From assembly GCA_963678445.1 (NCBI GenBank), contig OY782877.1, positions 2,418,001-2,482,000 of the forward strand: a stretch of 64,000 bases of DNA, in the 5' to 3' direction. A program made the position numbers and the translations under genes. Under the pieces are notes generated by a model that worked only from the letters and a program-made list of their open reading frames with translations, had not been told where the DNA came from and did no database searches. This stretch comes from G963678445 sp963678445. Lineage in GTDB: Bacteria > Hydrogenedentota > Hydrogenedentia > Hydrogenedentales > G963678445. Shown here in pieces: positions 36,217 to 46,059 of the stretch; position 1 is the first letter of the stretch, and each line of letters begins with the position of its first letter.

Positions 36217-36903
36217 TTATACGCCGCGTTGATCCGCGGGCCAGACATATTTGTGCAGTTGTAGTTGAAACCGCACCGGGAGATTGTCCTGTAAAATCCA
36301 TTCTACCAGCTGTACTGGCGGCAATAGATTTACTACGGCTGAAAAAAGGATGGTACGGCACCGCTCGGGCAAATTATATCGTTTTAAGATGTCACAACTC
36401 CATTCGTAATCGTTGCGGCTGGCGATCACAAATTTGACTTCGTCTCGATGGGGGGCGAGATAGTTGAGGTTTGGCCAGTGGTTTTTTTCTGACATGCCGC
36501 TGCCGGGGCATTTCAGGTCCATAATGCGGACCACCTTGTCTGGTAATACGTTGATGGGTAAGGAACCGTTGGTCTCCACCAGAACTTCGTAGCCTTTTGC
36601 CAGGAGTAGTTCTGCCAAGGGAAGGCAGCCTTGTTGCATTAAGGGTTCGCCCCCTGTGATCTCCACCAGGCGCAGGCCGCAGCTGTCTACATATTGAAGC
36701 ACTTCGGCTATGGTTTTGGTTTCGCCGTCGCTTTGTGCATACGGGGTGTCGCACCAATTGCACTGTAGATTACAGCAGGCGAGGCGTACAAACACACAGG
36801 GCAAACCTGCCCAGGTGGATTCCCCCTGAATGCTTTTAAATATTTCAATGATACGTAAGGGTGTAGTAAGCCGTGCATCTTCCATGGTGTCTATGGTTTT
36901 CAT
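36217..36903 (-). CDS. queE: 7-carboxy-7-deazaguanine synthase (radical SAM)
   Basis: A 228-residue radical SAM enzyme converting 6-carboxytetrahydropterin to 7-carboxy-7-deazaguanine. Hallmarks: IFKSIQGESTWAGLPCVFVR, the Fe-S motif LACCNLQCNWCDTPYA (C-x3-C-x2-C), EITGGEPLMQ, VETNGSLPI and MDLKCPGSG. ATG 36903 is preceded by AGAGGACC; the frame continues upstream without RBS support. First gene of queE-queD-queF. queC, needed for preQ0, is not in the window. Confidence 0.95.
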   Translation of the reverse strand: MKTIDTMEDARLTTPLRIIEIFKSIQGESTWAGLPCVFVRLACCNLQCNWCDTPYAQSDGETKTIAEVLQYVDSCGLRLVEITGGEPLMQQGCLPLAELLLAKGYEVLVETNGSLPINVLPDKVVRIMDLKCPGSGMSEKNHWPNLNYLAPHRDEVKFVIASRNDYEWSCDILKRYNLPERCRTILFSAVVNLLPPVQLVEWILQDNLPVRFQLQLHKYVWPADQRGV

Positions 36904-36943
36904 CAAGGTCCTCTTCGAATGCGTCGTATCCGGGGTGTTTTTT

Positions 36944-37684
36944 CTATTCCCGACACTCACAATACGCATCGGTTGGCGTTACCTCCTGGATTTCCACCCA
37001 GGCCCCCGCACGGATGATGAATTCGCTCAATCCAATATCCGTATCCTTGCGTCCCCAATCATAAGTATACCCTAAACGTGTCCAGGGGTAGCCATCATCC
37101 TCGTATGAGGTCGCACGCAAGGCGTTGAACCAGGCAATATGCGTCGCGTGAATCGTCAGGAAATTGGGAGAGCGGGGGAAATTCAGCTCAGCTTCATGAT
37201 CGGTTATCTCCGGATCCGGACTGGGGCGAAACAGGTCGTCCGGCTCTACCCAGAATGCTACAAAACGATCTTTCCCATCGTGCGGGGGTAAGCCCAGAAG
37301 CTGCTCCAGGCGTCTGTCAAGATAGGCGCAGCGCGGTTGGTTGGCCGCGCACCAGTGTTGTAACTCCGGTGCAGCGGTCACCCAGAAATTCCACGGGGTA
37401 AGCATGGTTTGTCCCACCGATTCCTGCGTGTACCCGTCCCAGTCACTCCACATCACCATCAGAACACGGCTTTCGCCGGGTTCCCCATCCCATACCAGTG
37501 CTGGTTCATGCGGAGTGATTGCAATAAGATTGCGGGAGATTTCGCTGGCTTCCGCGGTCTTGGCATCTTCTCGCGCGGCCACAAAGGCCACCTCCAGTTC
37601 CTCCTCCGGAAGTTCGTACCATTGTGGGCAGCCCGTTAGGAACAGGAGCAACACCAGGCCTGAATAGATACGGAATTTTTTCAT
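36944..37684 (-). CDS. putative lipoprotein of unknown function
   Basis: A 246-residue protein with a lipoprotein signal (MKKFRIYSGLVLLLFLTGC, lipobox LTGC with Cys19). The mature part includes VWDGEPGESRVLMVMWSDWDG, a region rich in Trp and Pro, RCAYLDRRLEQLLGLPPHDG, DRFVAFWVEPDDLFRPSPDP and a C-terminal DTDIGLSEFIIRAGAWVEIQ. I do not recognise the family. It lies 14 bases downstream of the heparinase-like gene on the same strand, so the two are probably co-transcribed, and 40 bases upstream of queE. Confidence 0.75.
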   Translation of the reverse strand: MKKFRIYSGLVLLLFLTGCPQWYELPEEELEVAFVAAREDAKTAEASEISRNLIAITPHEPALVWDGEPGESRVLMVMWSDWDGYTQESVGQTMLTPWNFWVTAAPELQHWCAANQPRCAYLDRRLEQLLGLPPHDGKDRFVAFWVEPDDLFRPSPDPEITDHEAELNFPRSPNFLTIHATHIAWFNALRATSYEDDGYPWTRLGYTYDWGRKDTDIGLSEFIIRAGAWVEIQEVTPTDAYCECRE

Positions 37685-37698
37685 TTTGTATTCCCCGA

Positions 37699-39744
37699 TT
37701 ATGCGTCACCCGCAGGGGGTACCGTATGTTTTTCTCCGGCTTTTTCTACGACAGTTTCTTCGCCTAAATGAATCTTTAGGTCACCCAAAACTACGATAGG
37801 GTGTTCTTTTTGCAGCAGGCTTACCGTGGGGCGTGCCTTGCTGTTATCCGACACAAAATAGACCGCGGCAAACAATGCGGAATCACCGGTTTGACGCCGA
37901 AGGATTAGCGGTAGTATTTCCTGCGGTGTTTTTCCAAATCCTTTGGCAATATATGTCTCAGAGGTATCCAGGAATTCGATATCTATTTGTGCGGTTTCAC
38001 TGGTTTTCACCGATACATGCTGCCAGGGCGTATTGCATTTTTTCACGTCCTGCAAGCGGTCATAGCCATTTTCCAATTCTGCCAGCGAGGCGGATTGGGT
38101 TTCAGGCTGTGTTGTAAACGCGCCACGAATGTGCAAGGGCAAGTCGAAGGTATGTTCGCTATCCGCTGTACATTGGAAGATATCTACAAAAAGATTGTCT
38201 TGCATGATTACCGTGCGATCCAATGTAACCCCTTTGTAGGCATACTCCGATTTAGCACGAATGAGGGAATATTCAGGGGTGTTTTCAAAGGCTTTAAGCT
38301 TTCCCGGGCTGCGTTTTTGTGACTTTCCATCCACCACCACGGTGTTATGCGCTACCGTTTGACGGTACCAGCCTTTATGCAATGGGTTGCCATAGGCGAG
38401 GCGCCCAGGATCGACGAAGCGTTCCTCGCCATCTGCATACAAGATGATATTCAGCTTGGCTGGCTGCACATGACCGGATTTGCCAGGACCATAATCCAGG
38501 TAAAGCGCTGTGCTTCCGGTTTCGTCTCGAAGAATGGCCAAACCTTCCGATTTCGAGTTGCTGGTTTTTAAACTCAGCGGCGCGGTTTTTGCGTCCGGCG
38601 TATCGGCTCCCCAGAACAAAGCCCACGGGGTGTCACGCGGTTGCAATAGCGATAGGTAATTGGTGTCCCCATAGTGTTTCCATGCGATTTCATAAAATTT
38701 TCGTGAATCTATGATGCTGCCCCGCGAGCTGTCATGCAACGCGGGAAAGGTCTGGTCGGGGAAGAGTTGTCGTATAGGTGCATCGAAGAGTTTTTTTACG
38801 ATAGGAAGGCCATATAAATCAACGCCCGCCCGCGCTGCGGCTTCCATGAGGAAGACGTGGGCGTATAAGGCGTACCAGTGGTACGAGGGGGACTCTTCGT
38901 ACCACATGCCGCTGGGCATTACCGAGCGTTTCATTTGAAATGCAAAGCCGCTTTTCCCGTTGATGGCCCAATCTGCCAGCGCTTCATCTCCTAAGACGAA
39001 ACCCGCACAGCCCACTGCAGCGTTGTGCCAGGATTGCCAGTTGGAGATTCCCGAGTCATTGGCACTTATGGTTTCTACCATGGGGCGCAGCAGTTTTGTC
39101 TCGATGGTGTTTTTGACTTCATCTGTGAAGCAACTGGAATTTCGAAGTAAATCGTATCCAACGCAAACCTTACAGAGAACAACTGCGGAATCCAGCGTTT
39201 GGGCATATAGACGCGCCTTCGATTTTGACTGTTTGTCATGGACATCGTGCAGGCGCAAATCCTTATAGAAGGAAGCATACTCCAATAGAATGTCCCGTGC
39301 CCGTTCCGCATAGGCCGGCTTGGGATCGAGTGTATACGCCCAGCCTAAGGTTTCAATGCCGCCCAGCCAAAACCCATGTCGAAAGCCTACATATACCTCA
39401 TCATACGGCCAACCGGAATAGACTTTTCCGCATATGGGACATACGTGTTCCGTAGGTGATTTTCCTTGTAGACGTCCGCCGTCTTCCTTGCATGTATACC
39501 AATGTGGCCATTGTCCTTCTTTATGCGGAATATCCAACGGTGCCGACACCAACGATGCGGCTTCGTCCAGAAGGGTTTCTTTGATTGCCGCTGCCCAAGG
39601 CTCCGTTTCTACACGTTGCAACACCTGACTGCGTTCCGCAGGCGTCAAAAAAACACCTTGTGTGCTATCCACCGATAGTTCCACAGGGATTGCGTTGCAG
39701 ACGAAACTCCCCAAAAGCATTAAACAGGACAACAGACCAGGCAT
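37699..39744 (-). CDS. secreted heparinase II/III family polysaccharide lyase
   Basis: A 681-residue protein with a Sec signal peptide (MPGLLSCLMLLGSFVCNA). The N-terminal half is an alginate-lyase type alpha toroid, with Zn-knuckle-like Cys pairs (WYTCKEDGG ... HVCPICGKVYSGWPYD) common in this group in environmental bacteria, NWQSWHNAAVGCAGF and EESPSYHWYALYAHVF containing the catalytic-type Tyr. The C-terminal half is the heparinase II/III beta domain (LDYGPGKSGHVQPAKLNIIL, WYRQTVAHNTVVVDGKSQ with the conserved His). The substrate is an acidic polysaccharide but cannot be named. ATG 39744 follows AAGGAG. Nearby oxidoreductases could process released sugars. Confidence 0.85.
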   Translation of the reverse strand: MPGLLSCLMLLGSFVCNAIPVELSVDSTQGVFLTPAERSQVLQRVETEPWAAAIKETLLDEAASLVSAPLDIPHKEGQWPHWYTCKEDGGRLQGKSPTEHVCPICGKVYSGWPYDEVYVGFRHGFWLGGIETLGWAYTLDPKPAYAERARDILLEYASFYKDLRLHDVHDKQSKSKARLYAQTLDSAVVLCKVCVGYDLLRNSSCFTDEVKNTIETKLLRPMVETISANDSGISNWQSWHNAAVGCAGFVLGDEALADWAINGKSGFAFQMKRSVMPSGMWYEESPSYHWYALYAHVFLMEAAARAGVDLYGLPIVKKLFDAPIRQLFPDQTFPALHDSSRGSIIDSRKFYEIAWKHYGDTNYLSLLQPRDTPWALFWGADTPDAKTAPLSLKTSNSKSEGLAILRDETGSTALYLDYGPGKSGHVQPAKLNIILYADGEERFVDPGRLAYGNPLHKGWYRQTVAHNTVVVDGKSQKRSPGKLKAFENTPEYSLIRAKSEYAYKGVTLDRTVIMQDNLFVDIFQCTADSEHTFDLPLHIRGAFTTQPETQSASLAELENGYDRLQDVKKCNTPWQHVSVKTSETAQIDIEFLDTSETYIAKGFGKTPQEILPLILRRQTGDSALFAAVYFVSDNSKARPTVSLLQKEHPIVVLGDLKIHLGEETVVEKAGEKHTVPPAGDA

Positions 39745-39784
39745 CGAGCTTCTCCTTTCCAAAGTTAGGCAGTTTCTTCTCCTT

Positions 39785-39814
39785 CTTATACGCAAATTGT
39801 GTCAAGTGTGGCAA
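39785..39814 (-). promoter_or_regulatory. candidate promoter for the heparinase gene
   Basis: On the minus strand TTGCCA (39814-39809), 18-base spacer, TATAAG (39790-39785), about 40 bases upstream of ATG 39744. Confidence 0.45.
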
Positions 39815-39991
39815 GAAAAGAACAGTTGTATCCATATTAGCAAAAAATCTACTATGGGAATCGTTTGAGATCTATTCGTCAGACTTGGTTCGAACCTCCT
39901 CCTCTGGCGTTTTTTCTCTTTGAGTATCTGAGCGTGTTCCCGTGTACGTAGGAAGCTGGCATTTTTTTGAATAGTGGAGACACAAAACAAC

Positions 39992-41230
39992 ATGAAGAAT
40001 TTTCAAAATGCAGTAAGTCGACGCAATTTTCTTGGTGGATTGGCAGCAGGCGCTTTGGCTGCTACTTCCGGGCAAGGACAGGCCGACGCCTCTTCGGCAA
40101 GCAAACCCAAAAAACCGGTGCGTATCGGAATCGTGGGGGGGCGCTTTGGGGCCAGCTTTCAATGGCATCTTGACCCGGAGTGTGAAGTAGTTGCTGTCTG
40201 CGATATTCAGGAACAAGCGTTGGACCATCTCAAGAAGGTTTATCAATGCGATAATGGCTACAAAAATTTCCTGGACATGCTGGAACATCCTGATCTGAAT
40301 GCCGTGGGGGTATATACGCCCGCACCGCTGCATGTCTGGATGGCTACGGAGGCCATGAAGCGGGGTAAACATGTGATTAGCGCCGTGCCTGCGGGTATGA
40401 CTATTGAAGAATGCGAACAACTTCTTGATTGCGTTGAAAGCACGGGCATGAAATATATGATGGCGGAAACCAGCTATTTTCGTCCGCAAGTTATTGCCTG
40501 TCGGGAAATGGCGCAACGCGGTGAATTTGGAACCATTTCCTACTCCGAGTCGGAGTATCATCATGAGGGCCTGCTGTCGTTATACTATGATGAACGCGGT
40601 TTGCCTACCTGGCGCTGTGGATTGCCGCCCATGCATTATCCTACCCATTGCACCGGCTTGATATTGCCGGTCATTAACGAACGTTTTACGGAGGTGACGG
40701 CTATCGGGTGGGGGGATGGACATGAGGCGTTGCAGACCAATCTTTATGAGAATCCCTTCTGGAATACAAACGCTTTTTTTAAAACTTCCGGCGGACACAG
40801 CGCCCGTATCTCGGTATGTTGGCACATCGCTGCGCGCGGCACGGAACGTGGTGGCTTCTATGGCGACCGCATGTCATTTATTATGGAACGTCCCGAAGGG
40901 GGGCCTGACACGCTCTGCCGGATGGAAAAGGATGGGAAAACCGTCATTGACCGCAATGGCTATCCTGAGGGAATTCTGCATACAGAAAACTTCCATACGC
41001 CCAACTATTTCGAACGTCTTCCCGAACCAATGCGTGTGCGTTGCGGGCACGGAAATTCGCACACCTTTCTGACGCATGACTTTGTGAAAGCCATCGTTGA
41101 TGATCGCGCACCCGCTGTCGATATCTACGAGGCCCTGGCCTACACCGTGCCCGGCATCGTAGCGCATCAGTCGGCCTTGCGTAACGGGGAAGCAATGAAG
41201 ATTCCGCAGTATGGGGAAGTATCCGTTTAA
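39992..41230 (+). CDS. Tat-exported Gfo/Idh/MocA family oxidoreductase
   Basis: A 412-residue NAD(P)-dependent sugar dehydrogenase-like protein with a twin-arginine signal (AVSRRNFLGGLAAGALAAT). The Rossmann start VRIGIVGGRFGASFQWHL and CDIQEQALDHLKKVY mark nucleotide binding. The usual EKP motif at the end of the Rossmann fold is replaced by HVISAVPAGMTIEECEQLL. The C-terminal domain has FDMR-like LPPMHYPTHCTGLILPV. Such exported members are abundant in Planctomycetes-like genomes and their substrates are unknown. ATG 39992 follows GTGGAG; GTG 39974 is possible. A second member is at 48307. Confidence 0.82.
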   Translation: MKNFQNAVSRRNFLGGLAAGALAATSGQGQADASSASKPKKPVRIGIVGGRFGASFQWHLDPECEVVAVCDIQEQALDHLKKVYQCDNGYKNFLDMLEHPDLNAVGVYTPAPLHVWMATEAMKRGKHVISAVPAGMTIEECEQLLDCVESTGMKYMMAETSYFRPQVIACREMAQRGEFGTISYSESEYHHEGLLSLYYDERGLPTWRCGLPPMHYPTHCTGLILPVINERFTEVTAIGWGDGHEALQTNLYENPFWNTNAFFKTSGGHSARISVCWHIAARGTERGGFYGDRMSFIMERPEGGPDTLCRMEKDGKTVIDRNGYPEGILHTENFHTPNYFERLPEPMRVRCGHGNSHTFLTHDFVKAIVDDRAPAVDIYEALAYTVPGIVAHQSALRNGEAMKIPQYGEVSV

Positions 41231-41402
41231 TCAGAGCCGATAGCGGCATGGGTTGTCTTTGGGCTATGTCATTGCATACACTTCCCGGTATAATTCGATG
41301 GTGTAGCTTACACCCAAGGTGTGTTCCTGCGTCTGTTTTAAACATGAGCAGACGTTAGAAAAAGGTATCGCACCGTTTAAACACGATAATGAAGGAGATA
41401 TC

Positions 41403-42677
41403 ATGGCGACACGCACTCAATTGGAAGCGGCACAGAAAGAAGTGCAAAACCATTTGTTTAACGAGTTGATTCCGTTTTGGAAGACCCACGGGGTGGATGA
41501 GGAGTACGGCGGCTATTTGACGTATCTGGATAAGAATGGCACGCCTACCGGTGAAACGCTGAAGACAGTGGTCTGCCAAACCCGTATGATTTTTAGCTAT
41601 GCTTCTGCGCATCGCGCGAATTTGGGCGATGGCCTTTTTCTGGAGCATGCGCGACAGGGGGTTGATTTCCTTCTCAAACATTTTTGGGATGAGGAAAACA
41701 CGGGCTGGTTCTGGACTTGTGAGCAGGACGGTACGCCGATCGATCGCAGCAAGATCATGTATGGGCAATCGTTTGCCATTTACGCGCTTAGTGAATATGC
41801 GATGATCTCAGGGGATCGACGTGCACTGGAAATGGCTGAGGAAACGCTAAAGTGCATCAAAACGTTGGCCGCAGATAAAGAAAATGGCGGTTTTGGCGAG
41901 TTTTTTGAGGCCGACTGGTCGCCCAAACAGCCCGGCGTATACGGGGGCGACCGCAAATCGCTCGATGTGCATATGCACTTGATGGAAGCCTTCACGAATC
42001 TGTATGAGGCGACGGGGAAAGAGGAACATAAGCAGGATGCGTGCGATGTAATCGACCTGCTTTTCAAATATATGATCCATCCTGAATTTGGTACCGGGAT
42101 CGCCCAATTCGCTTTTGACTGGACGCCGTTGCGCGCCATTCTGTTTAAGAATGTGTGGGGCTCTGACCGCGATGTGGAAGATGATGAAGGGCGTCCGTTG
42201 AACAATACAAGCTTCGGACATAACGTGGAATTTGCCTGGTTGCTTAAACATTCCATCGATATCTTGGGATTGGAGCTGGAAGATTATTTACCGCGTATGC
42301 AGAAGCTTTATGATCACTGTTGTTCATATGGCATCGATTATGAACGCGGTGGTGTGTACTGCGAAGGTCCTGGGGATGGTCCTGCACGGGAAAAGAATAA
42401 GGAATTCTGGCAACAGGCCGAAACGATGGTGGGGATGTTGGATGCCTGTCTGCTTTATGGTGATGACAAGTACTGGACCGCCTATGAAAACGTTCATCGT
42501 TTCGTGATGGACCACGTCATTAATCATGAAGTGGGCGAATGGTATCCGCTTTTCGATGAAAATAACACGCGCCAGTGGGATTACATGGGGCACGCCTGGA
42601 AAATCAATTACCATACGATGCGTGCGGCGATTCAATGTGAAAAGCGTCTGGCGAAATTGCTTGCGAGAGCCGAGTAG
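41403..42677 (+). CDS. AGE-family sugar 2-epimerase (cellobiose or GlcNAc 2-epimerase-like)
   Basis: A 424-residue (alpha/alpha)6 barrel protein of the N-acylglucosamine 2-epimerase family. Motifs: FWKTHGVDEEYGGYLTYLDK, KTVVCQTRMIFSYA, DVHMHLMEAFTNLYEAT, SFGHNVEFAWLL and YMGHAWKINYHTMRA, which carry the family's conserved Arg and catalytic His residues. The pattern is close to cellobiose 2-epimerases, but mannose or GlcNAc epimerisation is equally possible. RBS AAGGAG lies just before ATG 41403. It follows the Gfo/Idh gene by about 170 bases and is closed by a terminator. Confidence 0.88.
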   Translation: MATRTQLEAAQKEVQNHLFNELIPFWKTHGVDEEYGGYLTYLDKNGTPTGETLKTVVCQTRMIFSYASAHRANLGDGLFLEHARQGVDFLLKHFWDEENTGWFWTCEQDGTPIDRSKIMYGQSFAIYALSEYAMISGDRRALEMAEETLKCIKTLAADKENGGFGEFFEADWSPKQPGVYGGDRKSLDVHMHLMEAFTNLYEATGKEEHKQDACDVIDLLFKYMIHPEFGTGIAQFAFDWTPLRAILFKNVWGSDRDVEDDEGRPLNNTSFGHNVEFAWLLKHSIDILGLELEDYLPRMQKLYDHCCSYGIDYERGGVYCEGPGDGPAREKNKEFWQQAETMVGMLDACLLYGDDKYWTAYENVHRFVMDHVINHEVGEWYPLFDENNTRQWDYMGHAWKINYHTMRAAIQCEKRLAKLLARAE

Positions 42678-42730
42678 CGTGTAGAATCCTACATTCTATG
42701 GTTAAAAGCGAAATAATTGATTTTTGATGC

Positions 42731-42776
42731 GGCAGCGGACTCCGAATTTTTCGGGGGCCGCTGCTTTGTTTTGTTT
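42731..42776 (+). terminator. rho-independent terminator
   Basis: GCAGCGG (42732-42738) region pairs with CCGCTGC (42758-42764), with an inner TCCGA/TCGGG extension, followed by TTTGTTTTGTTTT. It ends the AGE epimerase transcript. Confidence 0.8.
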
Positions 42777-42923
42777 TGATTAAAAAAGAAACTTGCACCT
42801 TAGGGATATTCTCGTTACGATAAAAGAGTGAAAAGTAGTAATCGATTGCGTGGTTGCGGAAAAAACGGGATTTGCGATATGTGCAATACTTTTTTGCAAT
42901 AAGTCGGGCAGGCAGGGGAGAAT

Positions 42924-44333
42924 ATGGATAAAAGTACGTTGCCAGCATATGCGCCTTTGCAAGAGGCTCGTCGTCTTTCAGAATTGGGGCGCTATTCTGA
43001 AACGGTGGATTTGTTGAGTCAGCTTCCGGAAGTGCCTCATGAAAACGCCTATGTGAATGCGGCGCTTGCCCTGGAATTGCAGCGTAGTCTTTTTGCGATC
43101 GCACAGATGACCCCCAGCCTTACACAGCGTCTATTACTGCTTGCACAGGAAAAGAGTGCTTTTTATCGCGCCGTATTCATTCAGCCGCATTTCCATGAAG
43201 CGTACCTTGTTCATGCACGTTTTTGGCGTCTGGTAGGGCGTGACGATATGGCGAAGCGCTTGTTGCAAACGCTTCAGACCTTCTATAGCGAAGAAGATTG
43301 CAGCAGTTTATTCAAAGAGGTTGCTGCGGCACAGGCGCCGACGCCGTTTTCGAGTCCGCTTCCTCAATTTCGTCCTCCTAAAGGGCGACTGCCGCGGATA
43401 CTTATTTTGGTTTCTCCCTCAATGACCCCGGGGATGGATGCCTTGTATGATGGCTTCTGTCGGGAATTGGGCGTTGAAAATGTGGTCGAATATCCTTATA
43501 AGCCGTGCTACCATGACGAGAAGAACGATGCGACGCAGTATCTTTGCACCTATACCTATCCCGGTCGTCGACAGAATATTGAGGAGTTGCGAACCGCTCT
43601 TTTAGAGGGTGCGTTTGATCTTATTCTCTATGCGGACATGCGAAAACGGATTCCGCGCGATGTGGTGCGCACATTATTGCAGGCGGGAAAGGATATCCCG
43701 GTTGCTATTGTCGATGATGTAGATAATGGCGCGGATCATCAACGCGATATCTGTGAGCACTTGGGACGGGAGCAGATAGTTGCTTATTTCAAGCGAGAAA
43801 TGTTTGCAGGCGTTGAATACGGTCCCAATACGATTCCGTTGCCGCTCAGCTATCCCGACAGTTACATTCCGCCCGAGATGCCGTTACATCGGCGACGGGC
43901 ATTATTTTGGGCGGGGAAACGAATGCACGGTTTGCGTCGTCTTTACATTGAACATCTGGAATCCGTTTTAGGAATCGATTTCACCGAGACCTATCCGCAG
44001 AGTGAATATGTTCGGCAGCTCATTAACTCGCACATTGGTTTCAGCTTTTTTGGTTTTGGCTACGATACCCTCCACTACTACGAAATTCCTGCTCATGGTG
44101 CTTTACTGCTTGCAGAAAGGTCACCGGTTATTATTCCACAGGATTTTGAAGATGGTGTCAGTGCCTTGTTTTTCGAAAACCTGCACGAGTTATTAGAAAA
44201 GGTGGCGCATTTTATGCACCACCCTACGGATATTCCTGTAATTGCCGCCAACGGACATGCGCATTTGCGCCGGTACCATACTGCCTCGGCACGCGCTCGC
44301 CAATTACTCGCGCATGTATACGAGCGCCTCTAA
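42924..44333 (+). CDS. glycosyltransferase-like protein with TPR-like N-terminus
   Basis: A 469-residue protein. The first 130 residues are helical and TPR-like (LQEARRLSELGRYSETVDLL). The rest resembles CgeB/GT-B type glycosyltransferases of the Glyco_trans_1_2 kind: RILILVSPSMTPGMDALYDG, DLILYADMRKR, VAIVDDVDNG, ALFWAGKRMHGLRRLYIEHL, INSHIGFSFFGFGYDTLHYY, EIPAHGALLLAERSPVIIPQ and EDGVSALFFENLHELLEKV. The late EIPAxGAxLL...E.P and DGV..LFF..LxEL are the nucleotide-sugar site region of that family. RBS GGGGAGAAT before ATG. Donor and acceptor are unknown. It stands alone, converging with the FAD oxidoreductase gene. Confidence 0.75.
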   Translation: MDKSTLPAYAPLQEARRLSELGRYSETVDLLSQLPEVPHENAYVNAALALELQRSLFAIAQMTPSLTQRLLLLAQEKSAFYRAVFIQPHFHEAYLVHARFWRLVGRDDMAKRLLQTLQTFYSEEDCSSLFKEVAAAQAPTPFSSPLPQFRPPKGRLPRILILVSPSMTPGMDALYDGFCRELGVENVVEYPYKPCYHDEKNDATQYLCTYTYPGRRQNIEELRTALLEGAFDLILYADMRKRIPRDVVRTLLQAGKDIPVAIVDDVDNGADHQRDICEHLGREQIVAYFKREMFAGVEYGPNTIPLPLSYPDSYIPPEMPLHRRRALFWAGKRMHGLRRLYIEHLESVLGIDFTETYPQSEYVRQLINSHIGFSFFGFGYDTLHYYEIPAHGALLLAERSPVIIPQDFEDGVSALFFENLHELLEKVAHFMHHPTDIPVIAANGHAHLRRYHTASARARQLLAHVYERL

Positions 44334-44338
44334 GCGGT

Positions 44339-45985
44339 TTATTTACGCGGATATGTCAGACATTGTCCATCTTCAAGTAATTTTTTACTTAGTTTTTCGT
44401 AGGAAACTTCCTGTACGGAAATGGCATCGTCAATAGCATACACTGCTGCGGTTGCGGCGCTCTGTCCAAGAATCATAAAAACCGGTTCCATACGAATAGA
44501 ACCGTAGGCGATGTGTGAAGAGGATACGCACACCGGTACTAAGAGGTTCGTGCATTCCTCAGCCTTGGGCACCAGCGCGTCATAAGAGATAGGATAGGGG
44601 CCGCCCGGGCTAATCTGGATATCACCTTCATTCAATACACGTGCCGTGCCATCGGGCGCATGCGCCACATAGCGCTGGGTGTTATGCGAATCCATGTTAT
44701 ACGAGCCCATACCTACGGATTTCGGTGTTGGCTTTTGTCCCCGCAAATGCGGTTCGGCCATTACAAAATCACTCACCATCCGTCGTGCTTCACGTACGTA
44801 AATTTGATGTGGCCAATGCCCATTATCCAAAAATTCATCTTTGGCCAGCCCCCACTTAGCCATTTCACCACGGATTATTCTGGGAACGCGCTTATCATTG
44901 GCCATAAAATACATCAGGCCTTTCTGGTAATGCTCATGCTCGGCGATGATTTCACGTCGACGCGCATAATCCGCCTCTGGATAGTCATAGTTCATTCCAA
45001 TATTGTCCGTTGAAAAGCCCCCGTAATTATTGGTGTCCGTCTTTGCATTTGGGGCGGGATCGAATTTGTTAAAGACTTTTCGTAAACCGGCTTCAAAATA
45101 GCGTGCAAGCAATTCATACTGCTTTGGATCATAGCCCGCAGGTTTTTCGAAGGGAATTCGATTCTCCGGAACCTGCGTCAGGCACATGCGGAAACAATAG
45201 GCCTGGATGCGATGATCACCGCTTCCTTCTTCGCCTGGACCCTCATCATGCACCCGTGGCACAAGTCCACTTTCTGGATCGCCGGGCACGACGTAGGGAT
45301 CTACTGGAAGTTCAAACTGATGGCTTACCGCCCGTTTGGCTTGCACACCATTCAGGGTTTCGCCGTAGACGCTATTGGCTTCACGGCCTACGTGATAGCC
45401 TATCCCCGCTGCGGCCATCAGATCTCCCTCATAGGTCGTGTCTAAAAAGATTTTCCCCTTGTACACCTTTCCGTCCAGGGAGGTGAACGCGACAATACGC
45501 GTCCCTTCTTTGCGCACGCCCTTTTCACGATCCAGCCACGCATCGCGGTGTATTTCGATGTCGTATTCCTTCACCCATGCTTCAAAGGCCTGCTCGGCTA
45601 CATGCGGCTCGAAAACCCACATGGCATCATCGTCCTTACGATAACGGGAATAGTCTTTCGGCTTCTGATGCACCCATGCCTCAGGTCGATCATAATACTG
45701 TTTCAGGCGTTGGTAAAACGTGCGCGCCAGTCCCCCGATAACTTCCTTTTTCCCCGAATCCGTCCAGCCCAGTCCCCCAGACGACAAGCCGCCCAAGTGC
45801 TTGTCCGGACTTACCACGATGACCGTTTTGCCCATGCGCGCCACCTGTATCGCCGCCGTTATCGAGGCGGATGTGCCTCCATAGATAATGACGTCGGCCT
45901 CATAGACCTCCTGCGACGGCGCTCCTATCGCGTAATTACACAGCAGTAATGAAAAGCCCACCCCAATCATCAACAGTATCCGCAT
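44339..45985 (-). CDS. secreted FAD-dependent oxidoreductase (FAD_oxidored type)
   Basis: A 548-residue protein with a signal peptide (MRILLMIGVGFSLLLCNYAI, cleavage near IGA) and an FAD Rossmann start ADVIIYGGTSASITAAIQVA followed by VVSPDKHLGGLSSGGLGW, the FAD_oxidored family signature. Later segments IFLDTTYEGDLMAAAGIGYH, SVGMGSYNMDSHNTQRYV and the C-terminal VFMILGQSAATAAVYA also fit. Exported members are common in carbohydrate loci of Planctomycetes-like bacteria; substrate unknown. RBS AGGAT precedes the ATG. The stop is five bases from the convergent glycosyltransferase gene. Confidence 0.85.
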   Translation of the reverse strand: MRILLMIGVGFSLLLCNYAIGAPSQEVYEADVIIYGGTSASITAAIQVARMGKTVIVVSPDKHLGGLSSGGLGWTDSGKKEVIGGLARTFYQRLKQYYDRPEAWVHQKPKDYSRYRKDDDAMWVFEPHVAEQAFEAWVKEYDIEIHRDAWLDREKGVRKEGTRIVAFTSLDGKVYKGKIFLDTTYEGDLMAAAGIGYHVGREANSVYGETLNGVQAKRAVSHQFELPVDPYVVPGDPESGLVPRVHDEGPGEEGSGDHRIQAYCFRMCLTQVPENRIPFEKPAGYDPKQYELLARYFEAGLRKVFNKFDPAPNAKTDTNNYGGFSTDNIGMNYDYPEADYARRREIIAEHEHYQKGLMYFMANDKRVPRIIRGEMAKWGLAKDEFLDNGHWPHQIYVREARRMVSDFVMAEPHLRGQKPTPKSVGMGSYNMDSHNTQRYVAHAPDGTARVLNEGDIQISPGGPYPISYDALVPKAEECTNLLVPVCVSSSHIAYGSIRMEPVFMILGQSAATAAVYAIDDAISVQEVSYEKLSKKLLEDGQCLTYPRK

Positions 45986-46026
45986 TCCGTTATCCTCATT
46001 TGTTTTTAGGTTGCTGTGACAAAGTT

Positions 46027-46059
46027 ATGGGGAAAGCAGTTTGAAACGGCCTTCCCCAT
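46027..46059. promoter_or_regulatory. inverted repeat upstream of the FAD oxidoreductase
   Basis: ATGGGGAA (46027-46034) and TTCCCCAT (46052-46059) form an 8-bp inverted repeat 42 bases upstream of the start at 45985. It could be an operator or mRNA leader hairpin; no stronger evidence. Confidence 0.3.
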
